64,000 bases of DNA from Reichenbachiella ulvae (GCF_025833875.1 NZ_JAOYOD010000001.1:5119501-5183500); one strand, 5' to 3'; positions 34,420-43,847 are shown, counted from the first letter of the stretch. Translations and numbers: made by a program. Notes: generated by a model not told the origin, from the sequence alone.

Positions 34420-35663
34420 TGCAAATATTTAGGTATCTATGGTACTACTCCTTTTGGTTATACGTTCGTACCTGTCTTCATTTTTATTATAAGAGAATTA
34501 AAGTAGTTGGGTACGACAAGGTGCCCAAAGGAGTGCCCATCATTTTTGGAGCGAATCATCAAAATGCTTTGGTGGATCCACTGCTGATGACTACACATAT
34601 TTATCAAATGACGCATTACCTGGTAAGGGCAGATGTGTTTAAGAATCCCATCGTTAGACGTTTCCTGAATTCTCTAAACCTGATGCCAGTCTATCGTGCG
34701 CGCGATGGGGTGAATTCTATCAAGGCAAACCAGCAGATATTTAAAGCTTGCTTTGATGCTTTTAAGGTAGGGGAGTCTTTGATGCTTTTTCCAGAAGGTA
34801 CACATGATGATCGATGGGTAGAGAAACCCATGAAGAAAGGAATCGCAAGAATAGCACTTGGAGGTCTGAGCCAGCCAGATTCTGTAAAGGAGCTTTACAT
34901 AGTACCTATCGGATTGACTTATTCAGGAATGAAGAGCTTTAGGTCGTCTATGGTGCTGCACTATGGCGAGCCCATCAAAGTGGAAAAGCAGGAGGAGATT
35001 GCAGAAAATATAGATCGACTGAAAAATCAATTTGAGTCATCACTCAAGCACTATCACGCGGCATTGCCCGAAAAAGGCTATGATTACTTAGAGAAAGTGT
35101 TTTTTCATAATCAGGACGGAAAGACACTGATAGAAGACTACCAGACGATCAATGAACAGTCGCGAATCATAGATGAGCGAGCCACCGATGAAGAAAAGCA
35201 AGAAATTCTGACCTTATCAAAAGAATTGGAAAAGGGAGGGTTGAAATTTCCGTTTCCTAAAAGGAAGTCTCCAATTTTGAATGCGCTTTTTGCAGCTTTA
35301 TTGAGTCCATTGGCATTGGTGGGGTTCATCCTCAATCTTCCCATTTTATTTGTGCCATGGAAGATCATGAAAGGGATCAAAGACAAGGTATTTGTCGATA
35401 CGATCTATTTTGGTGTAGGACTGGTAGGTTTTCCCACTCTTTGGTTGATTTATGCAGGCATTGCCTATAGTCAGACGTCTATGTGGCAATATGCCTTAGG
35501 TGCTTTAATTGCATCACCCCTGTCTTTGTTGGCTTTTGGTCGCTTTCGCTATGAATGGGATATCTATCAGCGCAATGCTGCATTCAATCGTTCAGAGCAA
35601 TTGAAACAGACTTACGATAAGTTTCTGAAAAGTATAGAGCATCTCAAAGCTTACACCTCTTAA
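34419..35663 (+). CDS. PlsC-type phospholipid acyltransferase
   Basis: 414-residue membrane-associated acyltransferase. The active-site block is NHQNALVD (H47 and D53, one residue more than the usual HX4D spacing, as in the NHPNSLLD-type branch), followed by RA-DGVN and the glycerophosphate-binding PEGTH. Two or three C-terminal hydrophobic segments (about 285-370) anchor it. It probably acylates glycerol-3-phosphate or lysophosphatidate. Its start overlaps the rluD stop by one base and its stop overlaps the convergent prmC stop by four bases. Confidence 0.87.
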   Translation: MQIFRYLWYYSFWLYVRTCLHFYYKRIKVVGYDKVPKGVPIIFGANHQNALVDPLLMTTHIYQMTHYLVRADVFKNPIVRRFLNSLNLMPVYRARDGVNSIKANQQIFKACFDAFKVGESLMLFPEGTHDDRWVEKPMKKGIARIALGGLSQPDSVKELYIVPIGLTYSGMKSFRSSMVLHYGEPIKVEKQEEIAENIDRLKNQFESSLKHYHAALPEKGYDYLEKVFFHNQDGKTLIEDYQTINEQSRIIDERATDEEKQEILTLSKELEKGGLKFPFPKRKSPILNALFAALLSPLALVGFILNLPILFVPWKIMKGIKDKVFVDTIYFGVGLVGFPTLWLIYAGIAYSQTSMWQYALGALIASPLSLLAFGRFRYEWDIYQRNAAFNRSEQLKQTYDKFLKSIEHLKAYTS

Positions 35664-36514
35664 ATCAACTGTGCAGAAGCAAAACGGTCTTTTTGATTAA
35701 GGTCTTGATGAATTGTGACATGCTGGTACCCGAGTTCGGTCAATAGGTCAGCAGTGGCTTTGCCATATTGCTCATTGATTTCAAAGAAAAGATACCCTTG
35801 CTTTTTTAAGCTATTCTTGGCCTTTTGGGCAATGACTTCATAAAAAAGTAAAGGGTGTTTGTCTTCAACAAAAAGGGCCAGATGAGGTTCGAATTCTAAA
35901 ACATTTGAATGCATGGCTTCTTTTTCTGAATCTAAAACATAAGGTGGGTTACTTACGATGATGTCGAAGTAATCAAGCGGTAAGGATTCAATCAAAATAT
36001 TTAATTGTCGAAATTCAATCTTACAGTTAAGTCGTGAAGCATTGCTTTGTGCAACTTCTAAAGCCCCCTTGCTAATATCGAAGGCCAATACCTGGGCAGT
36101 GTCGATTTCATGGTAGAGCGTGCAGGGAATGCAGCCTGAGCCTGTCCCTACATCGGCAAGGGTGACTTGATTCCATGGCTGGGTTTCTTTGATCAACTGG
36201 ATCAATGACTCGGTTTCCTGGCGAGGTATTAGTACCTCTTGATTCACTTTGAATTTGCGGCCATAAAAATCTGACTCACCTATTATGTATTGTATGGGTT
36301 CGTGTTTAAGCAGGCGGTTTTCATAGTCATTGAGGTCTTTTAGCTTATCGGAATCGATAGTAGTTGAGCGATTGATAATGTAGCTAGTCGTATTCCATTC
36401 AAATAGGTGCTCTAGGGCTATTTTAGCAATGGCTTCCGCTTCATTTTGATCATAAATAGATTGTAGTTGGGAGGATAGCTTTTCCAGAGCACTTTTGGGA
36501 AATACTTGAGTCAT
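35660..36514 (-). CDS. prmC: peptide chain release factor glutamine methyltransferase
   Basis: Methylates the glutamine of the GGQ motif in release factors RF1 and RF2. 284 residues with an N-terminal helical domain, the QYIIGESDFYGRKF segment, the SAM motif ADVGTGSGCIP and the catalytic NPPY in IVSNPPYVLDSE. It is divergent from ribD with only 37 bases between the start codons, and convergent with the acyltransferase gene. Confidence 0.95.
   Translation of the reverse strand: MTQVFPKSALEKLSSQLQSIYDQNEAEAIAKIALEHLFEWNTTSYIINRSTTIDSDKLKDLNDYENRLLKHEPIQYIIGESDFYGRKFKVNQEVLIPRQETESLIQLIKETQPWNQVTLADVGTGSGCIPCTLYHEIDTAQVLAFDISKGALEVAQSNASRLNCKIEFRQLNILIESLPLDYFDIIVSNPPYVLDSEKEAMHSNVLEFEPHLALFVEDKHPLLFYEVIAQKAKNSLKKQGYLFFEINEQYGKATADLLTELGYQHVTIHQDLNQKDRFASAQLI
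36467..36497 (+). promoter_or_regulatory. probable promoter of ribD
   Basis: TTG at 36467-36469 and CACTTTTG at 36490-36497 are separated by 20 bases; the second differs from TAnnTTTG by one base. It lies within the start of prmC on the other strand and about 55 bases before the ribD ATG. Confidence 0.4.
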
Positions 36515-36551
36515 GGGGACAAAAATATGGAAAGAAAACTATCTTTATCTC

Positions 36552-37586
36552 ATGGATCATCCGACAGATTTGACTTACATGCGCCGTGCCCTGGAGCTGG
36601 CTTCTATTGGTTCGAAGGACGCTAGTCCTAACCCCATGGTGGGCTGTGTAATAGTGCATAATGGGAAGATAATAGGTGAGGGCTGGCATCAGAAATATGG
36701 AGGTCCACATGCAGAAGTCAATGCTGTTGCTAGTGTTGAAGATCAATCCTTGTTGTCAGAGTCTACCGTTTATGTTACCCTTGAGCCCTGTGCTCATCAT
36801 GGTAAAACACCGCCATGTGCAGACTTATTAGTGGAGCATAAAGTCAAGAAAGTGGTGATTGCCAATGAAGACCCTTTTCCATTGGTCAATGGAGGAGGAA
36901 TAGAAAAACTCAAAGCTGCCGGTATCGAAGTACAGATAGGTCCCCAAAATAAGGATGGGCTAAATCTGAATAGGCGATTTTTTCATGTTCAAAAAAAGAG
37001 GAGGCCATTTGTGGTTTTGAAGTGGGCACAAACCGCAGATGGCTATGTGGCACGCGAAAATTACGATTCCAAATGGATCAGTAACGCATACTCTAGAAAA
37101 CTTGTGCACAAATGGAGGGCGGAGGAAGATGCCATTTTGGTAGGCAAAAATACTGTCAAATATGATGATCCAGCGCTGACTGTTCGTGGATGGGAAGGAG
37201 ACCATCCTTTACGTGTCTTTATCGACAGGAATCTGGAACTGCCTAATGAGTTGAAGCTGAAGGACGGAGCGCTACCTACGATTTGCTACAATCTTAAAAA
37301 GTCGGAGACTTTAGATAATTTGGAGTATGTCAAATTGCCCAAAATTGACTTTATGAAATCTTTGTTAGAGGATTTATTTAGAAGAAAAGTTCAATCTGTA
37401 TTGGTCGAAGGCGGGAGTGCAATCCTTCATGATGTGATTGATTCACGATTATGGGATGAGGCTAGAATATTTATTTCGGAGAATGAATTTAGAGTTGGTA
37501 TCCCTGCACCGAGATTAATCGGAAATCAAATTTCCACTCAAAATATAGAAGGAGATAAGCTGATGGTTTTTAAGCCTTATGCATGA
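36552..37586 (+). CDS. ribD: bifunctional riboflavin deaminase/reductase
   Basis: Carries out the second and third steps of riboflavin synthesis: deamination of the pyrimidinone and reduction of the ribosyl side chain. 344 residues from the ATG used (an ATG 13 codons upstream lies inside the prmC start and has no family match). The deaminase part has zinc ligands H53, C80 and C89 and catalytic E55 in GGPHAEVNA and LEPCAHHGKTPPC. The reductase part starts near residue 150 (FVVLKWAQTADGYVA) and has VEGGSAILHD. Its stop abuts the toxin gene's stop on the other strand. Confidence 0.94.
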   Translation: MDHPTDLTYMRRALELASIGSKDASPNPMVGCVIVHNGKIIGEGWHQKYGGPHAEVNAVASVEDQSLLSESTVYVTLEPCAHHGKTPPCADLLVEHKVKKVVIANEDPFPLVNGGGIEKLKAAGIEVQIGPQNKDGLNLNRRFFHVQKKRRPFVVLKWAQTADGYVARENYDSKWISNAYSRKLVHKWRAEEDAILVGKNTVKYDDPALTVRGWEGDHPLRVFIDRNLELPNELKLKDGALPTICYNLKKSETLDNLEYVKLPKIDFMKSLLEDLFRRKVQSVLVEGGSAILHDVIDSRLWDEARIFISENEFRVGIPAPRLIGNQISTQNIEGDKLMVFKPYA

Positions 37587-37919
37587 TCAATATCTGAGTA
37601 TGTCATCGAGACATCTTTTAACTTGGTTGATTTGATCATTTTCAATTTTGCCGATTTTCTTTTTTAGTCTCGTTTTGGATACAGACCGAATGTGAAAAGT
37701 TAATATTTCGGATTGTGTGGTTAGCCCATTTTGTTCATTCGGTTCTAAAACCACATTCCCTTTATAGTTTTTGACTTGAGTAGTCAATGGGCATACGATA
37801 ACCACTTGTAGATGTTGGTTGAGTAGATTACCACTAATGATGACCGCTGGTCTTCTACCTGATTGTTTACTTCCCTTAGTTGGATCAAGATACAGCTCCC
37901 ATATTTCACCCTGGTGCAT
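37587..37919 (-). CDS. MazF/PemK-type endoribonuclease toxin
   Basis: 110 residues with the N-terminal GEIWELYLDPTKGSKQSGRRPAVIIS, where the RRP segment and the following strand are family signatures, and the VCPLTTQ strand. MazF toxins cut mRNA at short sequences when their antitoxin is degraded. The gene overlaps the antitoxin gene by 14 bases, which couples their translation. The conserved residues look intact, so it should be active. Confidence 0.88.
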   Translation of the reverse strand: MHQGEIWELYLDPTKGSKQSGRRPAVIISGNLLNQHLQVVIVCPLTTQVKNYKGNVVLEPNEQNGLTTQSEILTFHIRSVSKTRLKKKIGKIENDQINQVKRCLDDILRY

Positions 37920-38154
37920 TTGAGTCGGATAGATTCGATAAATAGTCCACCATACCTTCTTCTGCGATCATCATGATGTCCTCATCCTGACCTGCTAGCT
38001 TGTATGACTTAGTATATTCTGCTCGGTTGATTTGATCAAGATAGAGGTCTAATGCTCTTTCTATCAACTTGTTTTTTGGAAGCTTCAATTTTTGAGCTGT
38101 ATCGTTCAAACGATCCAAAAGAGCAGAAGGTAATGAGGATGTAAAAGTCGTCAT
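37906..38154 (-). CDS. antitoxin of the MazF-type pair, ribbon-helix-helix-like
   Basis: 82 residues. The N-terminal part (TTFTSSLPSALLDRLNDTAQKL, PKNKLIERALDLYLDQ) fits a ribbon-helix-helix DNA-binding domain; the C-terminal half is acidic (DEDIMMIAEEGMVDYL) and would bind and block the toxin. Such antitoxins repress their own operon; a perfect inverted repeat sits 4 bases before the start codon. Confidence 0.82.
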   Translation of the reverse strand: MTTFTSSLPSALLDRLNDTAQKLKLPKNKLIERALDLYLDQINRAEYTKSYKLAGQDEDIMMIAEEGMVDYLSNLSDSNAPG

Positions 38155-38158
38155 AACT

Positions 38159-38183
38159 GTATATTTATGCTTTGTAAATATAC
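38159..38183. promoter_or_regulatory. inverted repeat, likely autoregulatory operator of the toxin-antitoxin pair
   Basis: GTATATTTA (38159-38167) and TAAATATAC (38175-38183) form a perfect 9-bp inverted repeat with a 7-base spacer directly upstream of the antitoxin start. The right half, read on the minus strand, is also close to a -7 element (TATATTTA), so binding here would block the promoter. Confidence 0.6.
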
Positions 38184-38215
38184 GAGATTTTACAGAGCTT
38201 GTTGATTTAAAGCTA

Positions 38216-38250
38216 TAAAAAAAGCCTCTAACCAGTTAATGGTCAGAGGC
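38216..38250 (-). terminator. terminator of nrdBA
   Basis: Stem GCCTCT/AGAGGC extended by ACC/GGT with one mismatch, 7-base loop, followed on the minus strand by seven T. It is 26 bases beyond the nrdA stop and isolates it from the toxin-antitoxin pair. Confidence 0.8.
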
Positions 38251-38276
38251 TTTGGTCTTTTTATGTAGTACTGCGA

Positions 38277-40631
38277 TTAACTACCGCATCCAACACATTC
38301 GAAATCTGAATTGGCTTGACCTTCTCTATCAGTAAGCGCAGCTGCTTCAGATACTTTGTTCGAATCTTTCTTTACAGTGAACTTAATCGCGTCTGCGGCT
38401 GCCTTCGTTCTCAGGTAATACATCCCCGTTTTCAGACCTTTTTCCCATGCATAGAAGTGCATAGAGGTCATTTTTCCGAAGTTAGGCTCTTGCAGGTGAA
38501 TGTTCAAACTCTGGCTTTGGCAGATGAATGCACCTCTATCTGCAGACATGTCAATGATTGCCTTCTGAGAGATTTCCCAAACCGTCTTGTAGATTTCTTT
38601 GATCTCTTGTGGTATCTCAGCGATGTTTTGAATAGAACCATTGGCTTCCATGATTCTGTTTTTCATGCTGTCATCCCAAAGATTTAATTCGATCAAATCT
38701 TTCATCAAATGCTTATTCACTACAGTGAACTCTCCAGACAATACTCTTCTCAAATACATGTTGGAAGTATAAGGCTCGAAACATTCATTGTTTCCAAGGA
38801 TTTGAGAAGTAGAAGCGGTAGGCATTGGAGCCAATAAGAGAGAGTTTCTTACCCCGTGTTTCTTTACCTCTTGCTTCAATGATGTCCAATCCCAACGATC
38901 TGTTGGAGTCACATTCCACATGTCATATTGGAATATTCCCTTAGATACTGGAGAACCTTTGAAAGTTTCGTATGGTCCATCCACTTTAGCCAAATCTTTC
39001 GAAGCAGTCATAGATGCAAAGTAGATCGTTTCGAAGATCTCTTTGTTCAATTTTCTTGCTTCTGGAGAGTCGAATGGCATTCTCAACTTCATGAAAGTAT
39101 CAGCCAAGCCCTGTACTCCAATACCGATTGGTCTGTGTCTCATGTTTGAGTTTTTCGCCTCTGGTATTGGGTAGTAATTGATGTCAATTACTTTGTTCAG
39201 GTTCTTAGTGATCACATAGGTGATATCATAAAGCTTCTGATGATCAAATTCATTAGTTTCTTCATCGATATACATCGGCAGTGCAATAGAGGCCAAGTTA
39301 CAAACAGCCACTTCGTCTGGAGACGTATACTCAATAATCTCAGTACATAGGTTACTAGATTTAATAGTACCCAGGTTCTTCTGATTTGATTTTTTGTTAG
39401 CAGAATCCTTGAACAGCATATATGGCGTACCCGTCTCGATTTGAGATTCAAGGATTTCAAACCAAAGGTCTTGAGCCTTTACGGTTTTTCTTCCTCTTCC
39501 TTCAGACTCATACTTAGTATATAGCTTTTCGAATTCTTCGCCATGTACTTCAGCAAGACCAGGGCATTCGTTTGGACACATGAGCGTCCAATCGCCATTT
39601 TCTTTTACTCTTTGCATGAAAAGGTCAGGAGTCCAAAGCGCATAGAACAAGTCTCTTGCTCTTAGCTCTTCCTTACCATGATTCTTTTTCAAATCCAAGA
39701 AGTCAAATATGTCGGCATGCCATGGCTCAAGGTAGATCGCGAAGCTTCCCTTTCTTTTTCCCCCTCCTTGATCTACGTATCTGGCAGTCATGTCAAAGTT
39801 TCTCAACATTGGCACGATTCCATTAGATACTCCGTTAGTTCCTTTGATGTATGACCCTGTCGCTCTTACATTGTGAATGCTCAATCCTATTCCCCCTGCA
39901 GATTGTGAAATTTTAGCAGTTTGCTTCAGTGTGTCATATATCCCGTCTATACTATCATCCTTCATTGTGAGTAGGAAGCATGAAGAAAGCTGTGGTTTTG
40001 GCGTACCTGCATTGAATAATGTAGGTGTCGCGTGTGTAAACCATCTTTCAGATAGAAGGTTATAAGTTTGAATGGCTGACTTGATGTCTTCTTTATGAAT
40101 ACCAACAGCTACTCTCATGAGCATGTGCTGTGGTCTTTCTACGATCTGACCATCTAGTCTCATCAAATAGGATCTCTCCAGTGTTTTGAATCCGAAATAG
40201 TCATATCCGAAATCTCTATCATAAATGATAGATGAGTCCAGTAATGCAGCGTTTTCTTTAATGATACCATATACGTCCTTAGCGATGAGAGAAGCGTTCT
40301 CTCCAGTTTTAGGATCGATGTAGGTATACAGTCTCTTCATCGTATTAGAGAAGGACTTGCTTGTTGTCTTGTGTAGGTTAGATATTGCAATTCTAGCAGC
40401 TAGCTTAGCAAAATCTGGGTGAATGGTTGTCATTGAAGCTGCAGTTTCAGCAGCCAGGTTGTCCAACTCTACGGTTGTTACTCCATCATAGATACCATTG
40501 ATTACCTTTTTGGCAATGTCAATAGGTTCGATAAACGAAGTGTTGAGACCATAGCAGAGTTTTTCGATACGGGCGGTCACTTTGTCGAATTTCACGGATT
40601 CGCGGCGACCATCTCTTTTCATTACTAACAT
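38277..40631 (-). CDS. nrdA: ribonucleoside-diphosphate reductase, alpha subunit (class I)
   Basis: Catalytic subunit that reduces ribonucleoside diphosphates to deoxy forms. 784 residues: an N-terminal ATP-cone ([21 protein letters not shown]), the ten-stranded barrel with the cysteines in SSCFLLTM and SNLCTEI and the NLASIALP segment, the [14 protein letters not shown] segment, and the C-terminal redox pair in CVGCGS. The sequence style is close to eukaryotic R1, as is common in Bacteroidota. It follows nrdB by 32 bases. The ATP-cone implies allosteric dATP inhibition. Confidence 0.96.
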   Translation of the reverse strand: MLVMKRDGRRESVKFDKVTARIEKLCYGLNTSFIEPIDIAKKVINGIYDGVTTVELDNLAAETAASMTTIHPDFAKLAARIAISNLHKTTSKSFSNTMKRLYTYIDPKTGENASLIAKDVYGIIKENAALLDSSIIYDRDFGYDYFGFKTLERSYLMRLDGQIVERPQHMLMRVAVGIHKEDIKSAIQTYNLLSERWFTHATPTLFNAGTPKPQLSSCFLLTMKDDSIDGIYDTLKQTAKISQSAGGIGLSIHNVRATGSYIKGTNGVSNGIVPMLRNFDMTARYVDQGGGKRKGSFAIYLEPWHADIFDFLDLKKNHGKEELRARDLFYALWTPDLFMQRVKENGDWTLMCPNECPGLAEVHGEEFEKLYTKYESEGRGRKTVKAQDLWFEILESQIETGTPYMLFKDSANKKSNQKNLGTIKSSNLCTEIIEYTSPDEVAVCNLASIALPMYIDEETNEFDHQKLYDITYVITKNLNKVIDINYYPIPEAKNSNMRHRPIGIGVQGLADTFMKLRMPFDSPEARKLNKEIFETIYFASMTASKDLAKVDGPYETFKGSPVSKGIFQYDMWNVTPTDRWDWTSLKQEVKKHGVRNSLLLAPMPTASTSQILGNNECFEPYTSNMYLRRVLSGEFTVVNKHLMKDLIELNLWDDSMKNRIMEANGSIQNIAEIPQEIKEIYKTVWEISQKAIIDMSADRGAFICQSQSLNIHLQEPNFGKMTSMHFYAWEKGLKTGMYYLRTKAAADAIKFTVKKDSNKVSEAAALTDREGQANSDFECVGCGS

Positions 40632-40663
40632 AGGGCGATAGGGAATAAGGGGTTATCTAATAA

Positions 40664-41653
40664 TTAAAAATCTTCATCTAAACTAAACTTCGGTGAATCG
40701 TCATTTTTCTCATTCATGACGCCCGCTTTCTGATATTCGGCCACTCTCTTCTCAAAGAAGTTTGTTTTGCCTTGGAGAGAAATCATCTCCATAAAATCAA
40801 ACGGGTTTTCTGCATTATATACTTTGTCGCACCCCAGCTCCATGAGCAATCGGTCTGCAACAAACTCTATGTACTGACACATCAACTCTGCATTCATACC
40901 GATCAATTTTACCGGGATAGCGTCAGTTACAAATTCTTTTTCAATAGTCACCGCATCGCAGATGATCTCCTGTACAGTTTCTTCTGATAGTTTATTAACC
41001 AAATGATTGTTGTAAAGCAGGCATGCGAAATCACAGTGAAGACCTTCGTCTCTTGAGATCAATTCGTTGGAGAATGTCAGTCCTGGCATCAGGCCTCTTT
41101 TCTTTAACCAGAAAATAGAGCAGAAACTACCAGAGAAGAAAATCCCTTCTACAGCAGCAAAAGCAATTAATCTTTCAGCAAATGATCCATTATCAATCCA
41201 TCTAAGTGCCCAATCAGCTTTCTTGCCTACGCAAGGGATGGTTTCGACAGCATGGAATAATTTATCTTTTTCTTTTGCATCCTTTACATAAGTGTCGATA
41301 AGTAAAGAATACGTTTCAGAGTGAATGTTTTCAATTGCGATTTGAAAACCGTAGAAAAATTTGGCTTCTGTATATTGTACCTCAGAAACGAAGTTTTCCG
41401 CCAAATTTTCATTGACGATCCCATCACTTGCTGCAAAAAAGGCCAACACATGTGTGATAAAATGCCTTTCCCCATCATTTAGGTTGTTCCAGTCTTTGAG
41501 GTCTTGACTTAGATCGATTTCCTCTGCTGTCCAAAAACTAGCTTCTGCCTTTTTATAGAACTGCCAGATGTCATTCTTTTCAATTGGGAAAAGAACAAAG
41601 CGATCCTTATTTTCTTTTAAGATAGGTTCGTTTTCAATGTTTTGATTTGCCAT
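40664..41653 (-). CDS. nrdB: ribonucleoside-diphosphate reductase, beta subunit (class I)
   Basis: Di-iron radical subunit, 329 residues. It has the ligand-bearing segments [19 protein letters not shown] (here [20 protein letters not shown] region), [14 protein letters not shown] with the expected radical tyrosine, and the second EGIFFSGSF and DEGLHCDFA pair. The C-terminus ([12 protein letters not shown]) is the tail that docks on NrdA. It is the first gene of the operon. Sequence is of the eukaryotic R2 kind, consistent with the NrdA partner. Confidence 0.95.
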   Translation of the reverse strand: MANQNIENEPILKENKDRFVLFPIEKNDIWQFYKKAEASFWTAEEIDLSQDLKDWNNLNDGERHFITHVLAFFAASDGIVNENLAENFVSEVQYTEAKFFYGFQIAIENIHSETYSLLIDTYVKDAKEKDKLFHAVETIPCVGKKADWALRWIDNGSFAERLIAFAAVEGIFFSGSFCSIFWLKKRGLMPGLTFSNELISRDEGLHCDFACLLYNNHLVNKLSEETVQEIICDAVTIEKEFVTDAIPVKLIGMNAELMCQYIEFVADRLLMELGCDKVYNAENPFDFMEMISLQGKTNFFEKRVAEYQKAGVMNEKNDDSPKFSLDEDF

Positions 41654-41830
41654 TACTCTTTTCTTGCTCTCTCTTTTTTTGTTGTTTAAAACTAGCTCCC
41701 TAGAATCAAAACAAACTAAAGCATTTTCCGGCCCATTCTTATGGATCGGTAAATGAATAGTTGGTGACTGTATACTTTTCTAAAGGGTGACCTGATCTAT
41801 TGGTATGAGTAGTCCTTTGATCAAGCGGTA

Positions 41831-41861
41831 CAAATATGAAAAAAACGCCTCAAAAAATCAA
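41831..41861 (-). promoter_or_regulatory. probable promoter of nrdBA
   Basis: On the minus strand a TTG (41859-41861) is followed after 20 bases by CATATTTG (41831-41838), one base off TAnnTTTG. Transcription from here would give a leader of about 170 bases before nrdB. Confidence 0.4.
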
Positions 41862-42045
41862 TGTTGTGAAGGTGTCCGAGACCCTAAAATGGGATGTCTT
41901 GAAAATTTCTTTAACTGTCTGATAGGCAGTGTGATTAAGGGTGTTTTTTAATAATCACTTTACCTTAAAACGGGCGTTTTGGAGGGGTCGAAAAAAGTGA
42001 AAAAAAAATAATTTTTTTTATTCGGTGAAATTGCTATTGTCTGGC

Positions 42046-42076
42046 TTGGCTTTAAGTCTATATAATGTTAGTTTTG
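42046..42076 (+). promoter_or_regulatory. Bacteroidota-type promoter of rplU-rpmA
   Basis: TTG at 42046-42048 is followed after 20 bases by TAGTTTTG (42069-42076), a perfect -7 element. The start site would be near 42083, about 30 bases before the rplU ATG. Confidence 0.65.
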
Positions 42077-42111
42077 CACTCCAATTTTTTATAAGGCATA
42101 TTTAATACATT

Positions 42112-42420
42112 ATGTACGCAATAGTAGAGATAGCAGGAAAGCAGTTCAAAGTAACGCAAGACCAATTCGTCTACGCTCCAGGTTTGGAGGGCGAAGAGGG
42201 CGCTTCCGTAGAGTTTGACAATGTATTGTTAGTGGATAACGATGGCAAGGTCAAAGTAGGTACCCCAACTGTAAAGGGTGCGAAAGTAACAGGTAAAATC
42301 CTTTCTCAGGAGAAAGACGATAAAGTGATCGTTTTCAAAAAGAAGAGAAGAAAAGGATATAAGAAGAAAAATGGTCACAGACAGCCTTTGACCAAAGTAT
42401 TGATAGAGACGATTAAATAA
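42112..42420 (+). CDS. rplU: 50S ribosomal protein L21
   Basis: Large-subunit protein of 102 residues, normal length. It begins MYAIVEIAGKQFKV and has the basic KKKRRKGYKKKNGHRQPLT block that contacts 23S rRNA. It is followed after 9 bases by rpmA, the standard pair. Confidence 0.97.
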   Translation: MYAIVEIAGKQFKVTQDQFVYAPGLEGEEGASVEFDNVLLVDNDGKVKVGTPTVKGAKVTGKILSQEKDDKVIVFKKKRRKGYKKKNGHRQPLTKVLIETIK

Positions 42421-42429
42421 TAATATACC

Positions 42430-42690
42430 ATGGCACATAAGAAAGGAGCAGGTAGTTCTAAAAACGGAAGAGAGTCGCATAGTAAACGACTTGGAGTTAA
42501 GATCTTTGGCGGTGAGAAAATCGTAGCAGGTAACATCATCGTAAGACAAAGAGGAACCAAGCACCACCCAGGTGAAAACGTAGGGATGGGTAAAGACCAT
42601 ACTTTGTTTGCACTGAGTGACGGTGTAGTGGAATTCAAAAAAGGAAGACAAAACAGATCTTACGTATCTGTAGTGACTGCTGAGGCTTAA
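42430..42690 (+). CDS. rpmA: 50S ribosomal protein L27
   Basis: Large-subunit protein of 86 residues near the peptidyl-transferase centre. The N-terminus [20 protein letters not shown] and [19 protein letters not shown] are family signatures. There is no cleavable N-terminal extension as found in Firmicutes. A strong terminator follows. Confidence 0.97.
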   Translation: MAHKKGAGSSKNGRESHSKRLGVKIFGGEKIVAGNIIVRQRGTKHHPGENVGMGKDHTLFALSDGVVEFKKGRQNRSYVSVVTAEA

Positions 42691-42708
42691 TCCTGAGTAG
42701 TATATATC

Positions 42709-42747
42709 AAAAAGGCCGATCAGATATTCTGGTCGGCCTTTTTGTGT
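42709..42747 (+). terminator. terminator of rplU-rpmA
   Basis: Long stem AAAAAGGCCGATCAG with CTGGTCGGCCTTTTT (one wobble, 5-base loop) ends in a T-run. The A-run before it could also allow termination of the convergent minus-strand gene that ends at 42766. Confidence 0.88.
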
Positions 42748-42765
42748 TTCCTATCATTTCGAAGG

Positions 42766-43683
42766 TTAATGCTTTTCTTCCAGCTTCTGAAAGCTGAATT
42801 CTTTTAAGAATTTTTGAGCTTCTTGTAGATTTTGGAATTCATATTTTTTAATATCTCCCTCACTGCTGTGAATATCGATTTTTACAAAGACCACTCGTTT
42901 GTTCCCTTTTAGATCAACGAAGCGAGTGTTTTCATTCACTTGAAAATCCTGCTCTGTTTTCTTAGCAGAGATTTTAACTGTTTTTCTTTTGATGCGTTTG
43001 CAATAGGAGCATTTGTAGTGCTTGATCAATTCTCCATCTTCGGTGTCTTTGACCTCTTTGGTTATTTCTTCTTTTTCTAGTTTAAGTGTCTGGAAACCAC
43101 AGCGGTCACACTGCATGGCGCTGAGTCTGCCTTCGTACTTTTCTATTTGGGTATATCCAGTCTCTACGTCGATCCATACGTCGTAATCGACCGAAAAAAC
43201 ATCTTCCTCAGCTTGCATCCCTTCATCTAGATATACATCTTCCTCTTCTTCGCTGAGTAGCTTCATTTCATTACCAGTTTCAGGATTGGTGCGTGGAGTG
43301 TAGCGATACTTTTTCAGCCTTTTGGCTTGAACACTCGGGTAATAGTACTTGAGCATGAGAAAAGCAATGTATCCATATAACACTCCCAGACATATGGAAA
43401 TAAAGAAGCGGATAAAAAACCAAACGAAACTGAGTAAAACAGCTTCCTGTTTATAGGTGTTGGCAATAAAAAAAACTCCTAAAGCAATTAGACTGTGTGT
43501 TAAGAAGAGGATTTTAAATTCTAATTTGCTTACAAAATCATGCTTAGCCTTAAGGCTTTTTTTTGCGCCTAATATTATTTTGTAAAAAATGTAAATGAGA
43601 ATGCCTAGCCCTACCGATGAAGGGGCTAAAATGAACATGATCTTTTGCCATTCGGTGATAAAGTTGATTAAGCCTTCGCTCAT
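42766..43683 (-). CDS. membrane protein with a cytoplasmic zinc-ribbon-like domain
   Basis: 305 residues, family not recognised. Three or four N-terminal hydrophobic helices (about 12-35, 52-75, 80-115) are followed by a basic segment, an acidic stretch (EEEEDVYLDEG) and two cysteine pairs (CDRCG near residue 192 and CSYCK near 226) spaced like a zinc ribbon. The C-terminal 70 residues are charged and helical. The arrangement suggests a membrane-anchored nucleic-acid- or protein-binding module; no function is assigned. Confidence 0.65.
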   Translation of the reverse strand: MSEGLINFITEWQKIMFILAPSSVGLGILIYIFYKIILGAKKSLKAKHDFVSKLEFKILFLTHSLIALGVFFIANTYKQEAVLLSFVWFFIRFFISICLGVLYGYIAFLMLKYYYPSVQAKRLKKYRYTPRTNPETGNEMKLLSEEEEDVYLDEGMQAEEDVFSVDYDVWIDVETGYTQIEKYEGRLSAMQCDRCGFQTLKLEKEEITKEVKDTEDGELIKHYKCSYCKRIKRKTVKISAKKTEQDFQVNENTRFVDLKGNKRVVFVKIDIHSSEGDIKKYEFQNLQEAQKFLKEFSFQKLEEKH

Positions 43684-43847
43684 GGTTTAGATTTTTTTGG
43701 TTATTTGTCTTTTTGTTTCAGTCACTTAGGAATAAATATATGAGAGATTACGTTATAGTAGAACCAATACTCTAAAAATCTCCGTTTATATATGATTTCG
43801 GCCTTTGGTTGATTGTCTAGTCACAAGGGTTAATTTAGGTCATATCA

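Larger units (their letters stand above)
41654..42111. other. long intergenic region between divergent nrdB and rplU
   Basis: 458 bases without a gene. It contains the rplU promoter on the plus strand and a near-consensus nrdB promoter on the minus strand, which would leave an nrdB leader of about 170 bases. Small inverted repeats occur (AAAAC-GGGC-GTTTT near 41977). I did not recognise NrdR boxes or a known riboswitch. Confidence 0.5.

Noticed and set aside
41650..41960. NrdR boxes or a known riboswitch in the nrdB leader
   Set aside because: I looked for paired ACAC-ATATAT-GTGT-type boxes and found none; direct repeats of GTCACC on the minus strand are too short to call.
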